From Mesorhizobium kowhaii (GTDB taxonomy: Bacteria > Pseudomonadota > Alphaproteobacteria > Rhizobiales > Rhizobiaceae): 64,000 bases of DNA. The translations under genes were made by a program, and so were the position numbers. Below, piece by piece: positions 33,762 through 42,792 of the stretch. The stretch is from positions 248,001-312,000 of the forward strand of contig NZ_MZXV01000080.1 in assembly GCF_003253745.1 (NCBI RefSeq), given 5' to 3'. Below the pieces are notes generated by a model, which did not search any database, was not told where the DNA came from, and worked only from the letters and a program-made list of their open reading frames with translations. Positions within the stretch are counted from its first letter, which is position 1. Every line of letters starts with the position of its first letter.

Positions 33762-34817
33762 CTAGATTCCCATCATGCCGCGCAGCACTTTCTTGTCGGT
33801 GGCGCCGCCGGCAAAGTCGTCGAATGCCTTTTCCGTCACCCGGATGATGTGATGCTGGATGAACGGCGCGCCCTCTGCCGCGCCGTCTTCAGGATGCTTC
33901 AGACAGCATTCCCATTCCAGCACCGCCCAGGAATCATAGTTGTACTGCGTCAGCTTGGAAAAGATGCCGCCGAAATCCACCTGTCCGTCGCCGAGCGAGC
34001 GGAAGCGGCCGGCGCGGTTGGTCCAGCTCTGATAGCCTGAATAAACGCCTTGCCGCCCGGTCGGGTTGAACTCGGCGTCCTTGACGTGGAACGCCTTGAT
34101 GCGCTCGTGATAGATGTCGATGAATTCGAGATAGTCGAGTTGCTGCAACAGGAAGTGCGACGGATCGTAATTGATGTTGCAGCGCTTGTGGCCGCCGACC
34201 GCGTCGAGGAACATCTCGAAGGTGGCGCCGTCGAACACATCCTCGCCAGGATGGATCTCGTAGCCGACATCGACGCCATTGTCTTCATAGACATCGAGAA
34301 TCGGCTTCCAGCGCTTGCCGAGTTCGGAAAACGCCTCTTCGATCAAACCGGCCGGCCGCTGTGGCCAAGGGTAGAGGTAAGGGAAGGCTAGCGCTCCGGA
34401 GAAGGTCACCGACGCATTCAGCCCGAGATTGCGCGAGGCCTTGGCGCCGAACTTCATCTGTTCGACCGCCCATTTCTGCCGCGCCTTGGGATTGTTGTGC
34501 ACCGAAGCCGGTGCAAAGCCATCGAACTGCGCGTCATAGGCCGGATGCACCGCCACCAGTTGCCCCTGCAGATGCGTCGACAGTTCGGTGATCTCGACGC
34601 CCGCGTCGGCGCAGATGCCTTTCACCTCGTCGCAATAGGCCTTGGAAGAGGCCGCCTTTTTGAGATCGAACAAGCGCGCGTCCCAGGTCGGGATCTGCAC
34701 GCCCTTGTAGCCGAGACCAGCCGCCCATTTGGTGATCGAAGCCAGTGAATTGAACGGTGCGGCATCGCCCGCGAACTGCGCCAGAAACAGTCCAGGGCCT
34801 TTCATTGTCGTCGGCAT
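33762..34817 (-). CDS. sugar phosphate isomerase/epimerase (TIM barrel)
   Basis: A 351-residue xylose-isomerase-like protein. Recognisable pieces: GLGYKGVQIPTWDARLFDL, ITELSTHLQGQLVAVHPAYD, VGYEIHPGEDVFDGATFEMF and INYDPSHFLLQQLDY. A metal-ligand region, IKAFHVKDAEF, follows. ATG 34817 has AGGAAGG six bases upstream, whereas ATG 34823 abuts it, so I prefer 34817. It is the first gene of the minus-strand sugar group and is divergent from another epimerase, with two TGGTnnnACCA operators between. Confidence 0.88.
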   Translation of the reverse strand: MPTTMKGPGLFLAQFAGDAAPFNSLASITKWAAGLGYKGVQIPTWDARLFDLKKAASSKAYCDEVKGICADAGVEITELSTHLQGQLVAVHPAYDAQFDGFAPASVHNNPKARQKWAVEQMKFGAKASRNLGLNASVTFSGALAFPYLYPWPQRPAGLIEEAFSELGKRWKPILDVYEDNGVDVGYEIHPGEDVFDGATFEMFLDAVGGHKRCNINYDPSHFLLQQLDYLEFIDIYHERIKAFHVKDAEFNPTGRQGVYSGYQSWTNRAGRFRSLGDGQVDFGGIFSKLTQYNYDSWAVLEWECCLKHPEDGAAEGAPFIQHHIIRVTEKAFDDFAGGATDKKVLRGMMGI

Positions 34818-34920
34818 CGGCATCCTTCCTCATTTTCTCGCGACCGAGCATAGCGCCGATTGGAAGCAGGGCCAGCCACTTTGGTCTTTTCACACCGGGC
34901 GCTTGTGCGCGCCGCCATTC

Positions 34921-34931
34921 TGGTATTACCA
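34921..34931. promoter_or_regulatory. FadR-type operator, pair 1 left
   Basis: TGGTATTACCA, flanked TC..AA, is a perfect TGGTnnnACCA palindrome. It lies 104 bases upstream of the minus-strand epimerase start. The identical 11-mer occurs at 51010-51020 before another ABC operon. A half-site TTTGGTC follows at 34943-34949. Confidence 0.6.
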
Positions 34932-35097
34932 AATGCGAGGATTTGGTCAAGCCTCGCAGTGCATCATCGGAGCCCTTCAGGCATGCGAAAAGGGGATATA
35001 TATCTCAATGTAATCAATGAAATAATCCAGGTGGACTGTAGCAGACCGCCGCTTCTTGCCGTCCAGAAGAAATTGCTGTAGACCTCGCTTTAGGCCC

Positions 35098-35114
35098 AAT
35101 TGGTCGAACCAGTT
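35098..35114. promoter_or_regulatory. FadR-type operator, pair 1 right
   Basis: AATTGGTCGAACCAGTT contains TGGTCGAACCA at 35101-35111. It lies 104 bases before the plus-strand epimerase start, 180 bases from the left operator. The same core is at 51186-51196. Between the pair (34932-35097) is AT-richer DNA without a supported gene. Confidence 0.62.
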
Positions 35115-35217
35115 TGCGAGAAAAGGCTGGGGATGCCTTGGGGAGGAACCCTTGCGTCGCCTTTTGGCGACTCATGTCGCAGGCGAACCATAAAGACGAA
35201 TTTGGGAAGGACAGACC

Positions 35218-36105
35218 ATGCATCTTTCAACGCACAACTGGATGCGAGCGGAACCGTTAGAGACGACGCTCAAGCGCATCAAGAAATTCGGCTATGAGTC
35301 GATCGAGATTTCCGGCGAACCCGAGCAGTACAAGACCAAGGAGACGCGGGCGCTGCTGAAGGAGCATGGCATCCGCTGCTGGGGCGCTGTGACCTTGATG
35401 CTGGGCGAGCGCAACCTCGCCGCCAGGGACCAGGGCCAACGCGAGCGTTCCGTGCAGTATGTCAAGGACGTGCTGACCATGATCAGCGAACTCGATGGCG
35501 AGATCATCACGCTGGTTCCAGCGACGGTCGGCAAGGTGGTGCCGGACGGCACCGAGGAAGAGGAATGGAAATGGGTTGTCGACGCCACCCGTGAATGTTT
35601 CACCCATGCCAAGAAGGTCGGCGTCAAGATCGCTGTCGAGCCGCTCAATCGCTTCGAAACCTATCTGTTCAATCGCGGCGCCCAGGCCCTGGCGCTGGCT
35701 GACGCGGTCAGCCCCGAATGCGGCGTCTGCCTCGACGCCTACCACATCCACATGGAGGAATTTAACGTCCACGACGCGATCCGGCAGGTCGGCAAGCGCC
35801 TGTTCGACTTCCATGTCGCCGACAACAACCGTTTCGCCGCCGGCCTCGGCCAGATCGACTGGCCAAAGATCGTCGCCACGCTGAAGGAGGTCGGTTACGA
35901 CGGCGCCCTGACCAACGAGTTCGTAGCACCCGTCGACCGCACACCGGCCGCACCCTATCCCGACATGGTCGAGCGCCACCCGGTCGACATCTCGCCCGAA
36001 CAGCTGAAGTTCATCCAGGATCACGGCTCCAGCGTGCTGACCGAGAAATTCTACACCGACCAGATGCGCATCACCGCTGAAACGTTGCTGCCGCTGATCA
36101 AGTAG
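35218..36105 (+). CDS. sugar isomerase/epimerase (ketose 3-epimerase-like)
   Basis: A 295-residue TIM-barrel protein. It starts MHLSTHNWMRAEPLETTLKR, with IKKFGYESIEISGEPEQYKT. The catalytic and metal-binding regions are AVEPLNRFETYLFNRG, CLDAYHIHMEEFNVHD, DFHVADNNRFAAGLGQIDW and LTNEFVAPVDRTP. It opens a plus-strand operon with an enolase-superfamily dehydratase, a GntR regulator and a hydroxyacid dehydrogenase. Substrate probably a ketose or keto-acid sugar derivative. Confidence 0.86.
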   Translation: MHLSTHNWMRAEPLETTLKRIKKFGYESIEISGEPEQYKTKETRALLKEHGIRCWGAVTLMLGERNLAARDQGQRERSVQYVKDVLTMISELDGEIITLVPATVGKVVPDGTEEEEWKWVVDATRECFTHAKKVGVKIAVEPLNRFETYLFNRGAQALALADAVSPECGVCLDAYHIHMEEFNVHDAIRQVGKRLFDFHVADNNRFAAGLGQIDWPKIVATLKEVGYDGALTNEFVAPVDRTPAAPYPDMVERHPVDISPEQLKFIQDHGSSVLTEKFYTDQMRITAETLLPLIK

Positions 36106-36165
36106 CCGACTGCCTGTTGGGAATTTGCCCTTCCGCCCTGACCGGCGGCAGGGCCGGGGAAGACC

Positions 36166-37335
36166 ATGCGCATCAAGTCCGTCCAAGCCTGGTGGATCCG
36201 CATCCCGATCGAAGCCGCTCGGCAACACCGCAGCGACTTCGGTCAGGTGACGACCTTTGACGCCGCCATCCTGCGCATCGAGACGGATGACCGGCTGGTC
36301 GGCTGGGGCGAAGGCAAGAACGCCGCCGGCAGCGCCGGCAGCTACGGGGCGCTTGTCCACATGCTGAACCATGAGGTCGGGCCGCAATTGATCGGCCGCG
36401 ATCCGGCCGATATCGGCGTCATCTGGGAGATGCTCTACAACGGCGTGCGCCACGACAGCGCCGCCCGCGCCGGCCACGCCATGCCGCAACTGGCGCGGCG
36501 CGGCATGAGCATAGCTGCCATCAGTGCCGTCGACATCGCGCTCTGGGATATCCTCGGCAAATCGCTTGGCGTTCCAGTCTGGCGGCTGCTGGGCGGCCGC
36601 AAGCTCGACCGCATGCCGGCCTACGCATCCGGCGGCTGGGCGGCCGCCGATGCCATCGGCGAGCAATTGAAATCCTATATCGCCGGGGGCGGGTTCAAGG
36701 CGCTGAAGATGCGGATCGGCGCCATGGACGGCGCCGCGCATGTTTCCGCCGCCCGCGTCCGTGCCGCACGGCAGGCGCTCGGCCCCGATGTCGAATTGAT
36801 GGTCGACGCCCATGGCACCTACACGGTGGCCGAAGCCAAGCGCTTCATTCACCTCGTCAACGATCTGGACCTCGCTTGGTTCGAGGAGCCGATCATTGCT
36901 GACGACAAGCCGGGCATGGCTGAAGTGCGGGCAAGCGGCGCCGTTCCGATCGCCACCGGCGAAAGCGAGGCGACGCGCTATGCCTTCCGCGACCTTGCCG
37001 TGCTCAAGGCCGCCGACATCTTCCAGCCGGATCCTGCCTTCTGCGGCGGCATCAGCGAAGCGATGAAGATCGGCACCATTGCCAGCGCCTTCAACCTGCG
37101 CTTTGCGCCGCATCTATGGGCCGGAGCGCCCTGCTTCTTCGCCGGGCTGCACATCTGCGCTGCTTCGCCGGCTAGTTTCACTGTCGAATATTCGCTCGGC
37201 GCCAACCCGATGATCCATGATCTGATCGAAGAGACTGTCGAAGCCAAGGACGGTATGATAGCGATCCCGGAAAAGCCGGGTCTGGGATTCACCATTTCGG
37301 AGCGGTTCCTGGAGGCGCACGCGCAACGCGGTTGA
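36166..37335 (+). CDS. enolase-superfamily sugar-acid dehydratase (mandelate racemase type)
   Basis: A 389-residue enzyme. The capping domain starts MRIKSVQAWWIRIPIEAARQ. In the barrel, the catalytic Lys is in ALKMRIG near residue 181. Metal ligands are in VDAHG (214), WFEEP (about 240) and ATGESE, and the final His-containing strand is RFAPHLWAGAP. These match the mandelate racemase/muconate cycloisomerase branch, often acid-sugar dehydratases. The downstream dehydrogenase and regulator fit a sugar-acid pathway, but the substrate is not fixed. Confidence 0.88.
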   Translation: MRIKSVQAWWIRIPIEAARQHRSDFGQVTTFDAAILRIETDDRLVGWGEGKNAAGSAGSYGALVHMLNHEVGPQLIGRDPADIGVIWEMLYNGVRHDSAARAGHAMPQLARRGMSIAAISAVDIALWDILGKSLGVPVWRLLGGRKLDRMPAYASGGWAAADAIGEQLKSYIAGGGFKALKMRIGAMDGAAHVSAARVRAARQALGPDVELMVDAHGTYTVAEAKRFIHLVNDLDLAWFEEPIIADDKPGMAEVRASGAVPIATGESEATRYAFRDLAVLKAADIFQPDPAFCGGISEAMKIGTIASAFNLRFAPHLWAGAPCFFAGLHICAASPASFTVEYSLGANPMIHDLIEETVEAKDGMIAIPEKPGLGFTISERFLEAHAQRG

Positions 37336-37337
37336 CG

Positions 37338-38054
37338 ATGAAAGAAAAGAACCTTCTCGCGGAACTCGCCGCCTACCTGTTCTCCCATTCGGACAAGGAG
37401 ACCGGTCGAACGCCGTCGGAACGTGAGTTGGCGGAGCATTTCGGCGTCAGCCGCGGCCAGATCCGCGAAGCGCTCGCCATCCTCGAAGCCATGCGCATCG
37501 TCGAGCGTCGGGCCAAGTCCGGCATCTATATCGACACCAAGCAGGCCAGCGTCGAGGCGATGGCGCTGTTTGCGCGCGCCGGCCTGCCGCTCGATCCGAT
37601 CCAGATCTACGAGACGGTCGAACTGCGCAAGATCCACGAGATCAAGGCGGCCGAACTTGCCTGTTCGCGCGCCACCGAGGAGAATTTCGAGCGGCTGCGC
37701 GAAATCCTGAAAGCGTCGGAAGAGCGCATCGCCGCAGGCGAAGGCCTGGCCAAGGAAGACCGCGAATTCCACCTCGAGATCGTGCGCGCGACCAAGAACA
37801 GCGTCTTCCACAATGTCTGCAGCGTCTACTACATGATGGGCGAGCAGCGCCTGCCGATCTATTTCAACGACCCCGAGCGCAGCGTGCGCTCGCATGCCGA
37901 GCATATCCAGATCTATGAGGCGCTGCTGCGCCGCGATGGCAATCTCGCCCAGGCGCTGATGAGTGCTCATCTGCAGGGCGCCGAGAGCTACTGGAAAGGC
38001 CTGATCGAGGGCCACGGCGAGGAACCTCAAAGCCCGACGCTCGAAAGAGCCTGA
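37338..38054 (+). CDS. GntR-family regulator, FadR subfamily
   Basis: A 238-residue regulator. The winged helix spans residues 5-70 (RTPSERELAEHFGVSRGQIR, EALAILEAMRIVERRAKSGI). An FCD domain follows, with helix motif ETVELRKIHEIKAAELACSR and metal-ligand type LAKEDREFHLEIVRATKN. The FadR subfamily typically binds TnGTnnnACnA palindromes, so it is the best candidate for the paired TGGTnnnACCA sites at 34.9, 51.0 and 56.6 kb. ATG 37338 lies two bases after the stop of the dehydratase gene. Confidence 0.92.
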   Translation: MKEKNLLAELAAYLFSHSDKETGRTPSERELAEHFGVSRGQIREALAILEAMRIVERRAKSGIYIDTKQASVEAMALFARAGLPLDPIQIYETVELRKIHEIKAAELACSRATEENFERLREILKASEERIAAGEGLAKEDREFHLEIVRATKNSVFHNVCSVYYMMGEQRLPIYFNDPERSVRSHAEHIQIYEALLRRDGNLAQALMSAHLQGAESYWKGLIEGHGEEPQSPTLERA

Positions 38055-38059
38055 CCGAC

Positions 38060-39040
38060 ATGGCACGCATCCTCACCACACACCCCTTGCATCCGCGCGC
38101 CTCGGCCATGCTGGCCGGCGCCGGCGAGCTTGTCGTCGCCTCTGCTCTCGATCCAGGCACGCTGGCCGCCGAGGCGAAGAACGCTGACATCGTCATCGTG
38201 CGCGCTCCTCTGCCGCCACAGCTTTTCGAGGGTGCCGCGAAGCTGAGGGCGGCAATCCGCCATGGCGCCGGGCTCGACATGATCCCGATGGAAGCAGCGA
38301 CCGCAGCCGGCGTGCTGGTGGCGAATGTGCCGGCGGTCAATGCCCGCTCGGTTGCCGAACACGTCATGTTTGCGGCACTTGCCCTGCTTCGCCGCTTCCG
38401 CATCGTCGACCGCGACCTGCGCGCGAAAGGCTGGCTCGCCGGCCGCGAGCACGCCAATTCCAACAGCGAGCTTGCCGGCAAGACGATCGGCATTGTCGGC
38501 CTTGGCGCCGTTGGCCAGGCGGTTGGCCATATCGCCGCACATGGCTTCGACCTGAAGGTGGTGGCAACGACGCGCAGCATGCAGCCGGCGCCGGAGAAAG
38601 TCGGCTTCCTGTCGATCGACGCCCTGGTCGAGCAGAGCGACATCATCGTTCTGTGCTGCCCGCTGACGCCGGAGACGCGCGGCCTGATCAACCGCGAGCG
38701 GATCGCCCGCATGAAGCCCAATGCGCTGCTGATCAACGTATCTCGCGGACCGGTCGTCGATGACGACGCGCTGATCGACGCCTTGCAGAAACGCCGCATC
38801 GGCGGTGCCGCACTCGATGTGTTTTCGACGCAGCCGCTGCCGCCAGGCCATCCCTATTTCGGCTTCGACAATGTCATCATAACCCCGCACATGGCCGGCA
38901 TCACCGAGGAATCGATGATGCGCATGGGCGTCGGCGCGGCGGGGGAAGCCTTGCTGGTGCTGGCCAACAAACTGCCGGTCAATCTGCGCAACCCCGAAGT
39001 TGTCGATCACTACCGGCGACGGTTTTCGGCGAGCGTGTAG
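38060..39040 (+). CDS. D-isomer-specific 2-hydroxyacid dehydrogenase
   Basis: A 326-residue NAD-dependent enzyme of the phosphoglycerate dehydrogenase type. Features: GAGLDMIPMEAATAAGVLVA, NARSVAEHVMFAALALLRRF, Rossmann GKTIGIVGLGAVGQAVGHIA, catalytic Arg in INVSRGPVVDDDAL and the His in VIITPHMAGIT. It starts five bases after the GntR gene. It may reduce or oxidise an acid released by the preceding dehydratase. Last gene of this operon. Confidence 0.93.
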   Translation: MARILTTHPLHPRASAMLAGAGELVVASALDPGTLAAEAKNADIVIVRAPLPPQLFEGAAKLRAAIRHGAGLDMIPMEAATAAGVLVANVPAVNARSVAEHVMFAALALLRRFRIVDRDLRAKGWLAGREHANSNSELAGKTIGIVGLGAVGQAVGHIAAHGFDLKVVATTRSMQPAPEKVGFLSIDALVEQSDIIVLCCPLTPETRGLINRERIARMKPNALLINVSRGPVVDDDALIDALQKRRIGGAALDVFSTQPLPPGHPYFGFDNVIITPHMAGITEESMMRMGVGAAGEALLVLANKLPVNLRNPEVVDHYRRRFSASV

Positions 39041-39082
39041 CACATCGCCGTTTCGCCTCATTTTCTGGCGAGGCTCGCTCCC

Positions 39083-39472
39083 ATGTCCAGACTTCGCTCC
39101 GCGCTGTTGTTTGTTGCCACCGCTTCGACAGGCATCGTGCCGTCGCTTGCCGCAGCCGAGAGCAGCTATGTCTATTGCGACAACGGGCTGCGCTGCTTCA
39201 AGGCGCCCTGCCCGTCGAACAGTGCGCTCGATCTTGCCAACGGCACGATCATCAAGGGCGTGTCGATCGACAGCAGCGGATTGCCGCAGGCCGACAAGGC
39301 GATAACGGATCTTTCAGACGCGCTTTACGCTGGAAAGATCGTTGTCAGGGGGTCGATCGAGCATCGCACGCAGACCATCACCGGCAAGGAGTACAGCCTG
39401 CCCTGGCTGGTCGCGACCGGCATCGTACGCACCGCCAAAGACAGCGAACGCAAGCACTGCTCGTCGCACTGA
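39083..39472 (+). CDS. small secreted hypothetical protein
   Basis: I do not recognise this 129-residue protein. It has a signal peptide (LRSALLFVATASTGIVPSLA, cleavage near AAAES). The mature part starts with a cysteine cluster, YCDNGLRCFKAPCPSN, suggesting two disulfides with the C-terminal KHCSSH. It then holds mixed alpha-beta sequence ending TGIVRTAKDSER. It stands alone between a plus-strand dehydrogenase and a convergent amidase. Likely periplasmic. Confidence 0.65.
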   Translation: MSRLRSALLFVATASTGIVPSLAAAESSYVYCDNGLRCFKAPCPSNSALDLANGTIIKGVSIDSSGLPQADKAITDLSDALYAGKIVVRGSIEHRTQTITGKEYSLPWLVATGIVRTAKDSERKHCSSH

Positions 39473-39489
39473 TACTCAGATCGGCCCGA

Positions 39490-40785
39490 TCACGAGCCAA
39501 GCAGCGACTCTATTTCAGCGGCAATCCGCAACAGACGCCGGTCACGGCCGTTGCGCGCCACCAGCATCAATCCTGCCGGTCGCACCATGCCCGGCATCGG
39601 CAGCGAGATCGCACAAAGGTCGAACTGGTTGGCGACTTGCGTGTTGCGCAGCAGCAGGCCTTCGGTGCGGTCGCGCAGGTCGGCATCGTCAGTCATCGAA
39701 ACGATAGTCGGCGCCGTCACCGGTGTGGTCGGCAGGGCCAGCACATCGACCGATGCGAGCCGCTCGTCCATGGCGACGGCGAGCGCAGCGCGGCGACGCA
39801 TTGCCCTGATATAGACCGGCGTCGGCAGCATCGCTGCCCGCGACAAGGGACCGCTGACGTGCGGGTCGACCGGCACCGATGCCCCTGTCGCCAACCAGTC
39901 GGCATGGATCTCCGCCCCTTCCATGGCAGCGATCGAACCGCGCTTGGTCGCCGCGCGCATCTCTCCAAGCAGATCGTCTATCGACAGGTCCGCCACCCCC
40001 GCGCCCGCCAATTCGACCTCGCCGAGACATTGCTCGAACGCGGTCGCTACCTCGCCTTCCGTCTCTTCGAAAAGAATGCCACGCGGGATGCCTATGCGCA
40101 GCCCTGCGAGGGAAATCGACGTCAGCGCAGCCGCTTCCTCGCCGGCCATCACGGCGTCGGCGGCGGCGCACTGGGCGACCGTTCGGGCAAGCGGGCCGAT
40201 CGAGTCCAGTGTGCCGGACAACGGGAAAGCGCCGGTGAGAGGCACGCGCCACGCGGTCGGCTTGAAGCCGACGACGCCGTTGAGCGACGCCGGAATGCGT
40301 ATCGAGCCACCGGTGTCGGAACCGATGGAGATTTCGCTCGTCCCCTCGCCGACGGAAACGCCGGCACCCGAGGAGGATCCCCCAGCAATGCGGCTGGCGT
40401 CGGCGGCATTGCCGGGCGTGCCGTAATGCTGGTTGTCACCGATCGCGGTGAAGGCGAATTCGGTCATGTTGGTCTTGCCGACGATCACCGCGCCTGCCTG
40501 CCGCAGCCGGCCAATGATGGTGGCGTCGCGAAGGGCGGGCGTGGCGGTCTTGAGCATCAGCGAGCCGGCCGTGGTCGTCTCGCCGGCGACATCGAACAGA
40601 TCCTTGATCGAGACAATGGTGCCGTCGAGGGGGCCTAGCGTCACACCAGCTCGCTTGCGGGCATCGCTGGCGTCAGCCGCGGCCCGCGCGGCTTGGGCAT
40701 AAAGCTTCACAAACACGCGTTCTTCGCCGGCACGGGCGGCAAGCCGGACGAGAATGGTCTCGAGATGATCACGGGCTGATTTCAT
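39490..40785 (-). CDS. amidase-signature family hydrolase
   Basis: A 431-residue amidase. The Lys-cisSer-Ser triad is visible: lysine in IVSIKDLFDVAGETTTAGS, serines in GGSSSGAGVSVGEG and SIGSDTGGSIRIPASLNG. It then follows the family pattern GVVGFKPTAWRVPLTGAFPL and DSIGPLARTVAQCA. The start at 40785 (MKSARDHL) was chosen over an upstream extension. Related enzymes hydrolyse amides or act in Glu-tRNA amidation. A lone gene here is more likely a catabolic amidase. Confidence 0.9.
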   Translation of the reverse strand: MKSARDHLETILVRLAARAGEERVFVKLYAQAARAAADASDARKRAGVTLGPLDGTIVSIKDLFDVAGETTTAGSLMLKTATPALRDATIIGRLRQAGAVIVGKTNMTEFAFTAIGDNQHYGTPGNAADASRIAGGSSSGAGVSVGEGTSEISIGSDTGGSIRIPASLNGVVGFKPTAWRVPLTGAFPLSGTLDSIGPLARTVAQCAAADAVMAGEEAAALTSISLAGLRIGIPRGILFEETEGEVATAFEQCLGEVELAGAGVADLSIDDLLGEMRAATKRGSIAAMEGAEIHADWLATGASVPVDPHVSGPLSRAAMLPTPVYIRAMRRRAALAVAMDERLASVDVLALPTTPVTAPTIVSMTDDADLRDRTEGLLLRNTQVANQFDLCAISLPMPGMVRPAGLMLVARNGRDRRLLRIAAEIESLLGS

Positions 40786-40905
40786 TTTTCGGTGTCGGAC
40801 TCCGGACGCCTTGAACGTCTTGAAGGTAGCGGCCAGCACCTGGCCTGCCGAGACTTAACCCGGCGCAGGCGGTTTTGCACCCTGTCGAATTCGAGGAAAA
40901 ATCCG

Positions 40906-41253
40906 ATGCTCTACAAAGGCAGCTGTCACTGCGGCAAGGTCGCCTTCGAGTTCGAAGCCGAGCTGACCGGCGCCGTGCGGTGCAATTGCTCGATCTGCTC
41001 GCGCAAGGGTGCCCTGTTGTGTGCCATCCCGCATGAAACCTTGCAGGTTCTGGCCTGGGGCGATGATCTCGGCACCTACACCTTCGGCAACCGTGCCATC
41101 GCGCACCGCTTCTGCCGTGTCTGCGGAATCCACCCCTTCGCGGAGGATGTCGGCGAAGGCCTTGAACACATTGCCTACGTCAACATGCATTGCGTTGCGG
41201 ATTTTGACCCTTCGACCTTGCCGGTCTTCGACTTCGATGGCCGCGCAGTCTGA
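40906..41253 (+). CDS. GFA (glutathione-dependent formaldehyde-activating) family protein
   Basis: A 115-residue zinc-binding protein. Cysteines are arranged as in the GFA/CENP-V fold: GSCHCGKVAF, CNCSICSRKGA and FCRVCGIHPF. A GAGGAAA ribosome site precedes the ATG at 40906. Members bind zinc. Catalysis of S-hydroxymethylglutathione formation is disputed, so I give only the family. No operon partner: it is convergent with the MFS gene. Confidence 0.85.
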   Translation: MLYKGSCHCGKVAFEFEAELTGAVRCNCSICSRKGALLCAIPHETLQVLAWGDDLGTYTFGNRAIAHRFCRVCGIHPFAEDVGEGLEHIAYVNMHCVADFDPSTLPVFDFDGRAV

Positions 41254-41316
41254 ACCTATAGCCTGTCGCTTCGGTTGCGTTGGCAAGGTTCGTTTGTCGC
41301 TGCCACATAACGGCGC

Positions 41317-41347
41317 CGACCCGAAAACCATGATGGTTGTCGGGTCG
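41317..41347. terminator. bidirectional terminator-like hairpin
   Basis: CGACCCGA pairs with TCGGGTCG and, after one A/G mismatch, AACCAT pairs with ATGGTT around a single G, giving about 14 pairs. It lies in the convergent gap between the GFA gene and the MFS gene, 63 bases after the former's stop. Confidence 0.6.
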
Positions 41348-41392
41348 ATGCTTGGGGTCAGGGATGTTATCCCCAAATGGTGAGTCCGACGG

Positions 41393-42607
41393 CTACTCGG
41401 CTGGCTTCGGGCCGCGCAGGAACACCACGATAGCCGCCAGCAAGGTTGCCGTGCCGCAATAGGCGAAGGCGCTGGCCACGCCGGCATGATCGACCAACAG
41501 GCCACCGAAGACAGCGCCCAGGGCAATCGCCACCTGGAATGTCGCCACCATCAGGCCGCCGGCGCTTTCGGCCTGATCGGGTGCGGCCCGCACCAGCCAG
41601 CTCTGCAGCCCGACCGGCACCGCGCCGAAGGCAAAGCCCCAGACCGCAACGGCGGCGGCGGCGATCGTGTGCGAGGCGCCGAAAACCAGCATCGAGGCAG
41701 CCGCCACGGCAATCAGCAAAGGCGCCAGCGCAACAGCTGCCTTGAGGTTGCGTTCGGCCAGGATGCCGCCTGCGACATTGCCAAAGAAGCCGCCAACGCC
41801 ATAGGCCAGCAGCACCAGCGAGATCGTCTCGATGTCGAGCACCGGGACCTTCTCGAGGAAGGGGCGGACATAGGTGAAGCCGGCAAAGTGTCCCGACGCG
41901 ACCAGCAGCACGACCAGCAGCGCCACCCTGATGGAGGGACGCTCGAGCACATCGAGCAAGGTGCGGAAGCTTGCCACGCCCACGGGCGGCAATTTCGGAA
42001 TGGTGGCCACCTGCACCAGCAGCGCCAGGGCGCCGACGACGGTGGCGATCATGAAGGCGGTGCGCCAGCCCCAGATGTCGCCGACATAGGCGCCGATCGG
42101 CGCCGCGCAGACCGTCGCCACCGAAACGCCGGTCAGGATGATCGACATGGCGCGCGGCATCAGCCGCATCGGCACCAGCCTAAGCGCCATCGCCGCCGAC
42201 ATCGCCCAGAATCCGCCGAGCGCGACGCCGAGCACGACGCGGGCTAACAGAAGCACGGTAAGCGATGAGGCAAAGGTGGCAAGAAGGTTCGACAGGATCA
42301 GGAACACCGTCAGCATCCACATCACCAGCCTGCGGTCCATGCGCCTGGTGATGATGGCCATGGTGGGCGCGGCAATGGCGCCGACGATCGCGGTCGCCGT
42401 TACCGCTTGTCCGGCCACGCCTTCGGTGACGCCGAGGTCGCGCGCCATTGGCGTCAGCAGGCTCGCGGGCAGGAATTCGGCGGTGACGAGGCCGAAAACC
42501 CCAAGCGCAAGCGAGACCACGGCGCCCCATGCCGGTTCGGTTCGCTCATCGGAGTCTGCGGGGTTCAGAAGTGTGGCGTCGATGACGCCTGTCGCGGGTT
42601 CGGCCAT
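41393..42607 (-). CDS. MFS transporter (NepI-like efflux family)
   Basis: A 404-residue protein with 12 predicted membrane helices, starting after a short cytoplasmic tail (AWGAVVSLALGVFGLVTAEF). The sequence EFLPASLLTPMARDLGVTEG and the loop-2/3 motif RRMDRRLVMW are typical of the drug/proton antiporter branch close to E. coli NepI, a purine ribonucleoside exporter. It is divergent from an AraC regulator that probably controls it. Substrate unknown. Confidence 0.88.
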   Translation of the reverse strand: MAEPATGVIDATLLNPADSDERTEPAWGAVVSLALGVFGLVTAEFLPASLLTPMARDLGVTEGVAGQAVTATAIVGAIAAPTMAIITRRMDRRLVMWMLTVFLILSNLLATFASSLTVLLLARVVLGVALGGFWAMSAAMALRLVPMRLMPRAMSIILTGVSVATVCAAPIGAYVGDIWGWRTAFMIATVVGALALLVQVATIPKLPPVGVASFRTLLDVLERPSIRVALLVVLLVASGHFAGFTYVRPFLEKVPVLDIETISLVLLAYGVGGFFGNVAGGILAERNLKAAVALAPLLIAVAAASMLVFGASHTIAAAAVAVWGFAFGAVPVGLQSWLVRAAPDQAESAGGLMVATFQVAIALGAVFGGLLVDHAGVASAFAYCGTATLLAAIVVFLRGPKPAE

Positions 42608-42612
42608 GGTCA

Positions 42613-42763
42613 GTCTCCGATCTGTTTGCGGCGCCAAATAGGGAACGACCGACTCGGGGCTCCACCCGCTACATGCCTTGCCATCGCGGCTTGGCTATGT
42701 GGCCGGTCTCCGATCCTGTTTGCAGCGCAGCATCTGGCTGCAGTGCAACATAGGGAGTGACCG
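42613..42763. promoter_or_regulatory. imperfect direct repeats between MFS and AraC genes
   Basis: GTCTCCGATC-TGTTTGCgGCGC...AAATAGGGAacGACCG (42613-42651) recurs as GTCTCCGATCcTGTTTGCaGCGC...ACATAGGGAgtGACCG (42706-42763). AraC proteins bind direct repeats, so these are likely its sites on both divergent promoters. They could also come from local duplication. Confidence 0.55.
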
Positions 42764-42792
42764 CCTGGAGTTTCCATGCTAGAAACCCCATT

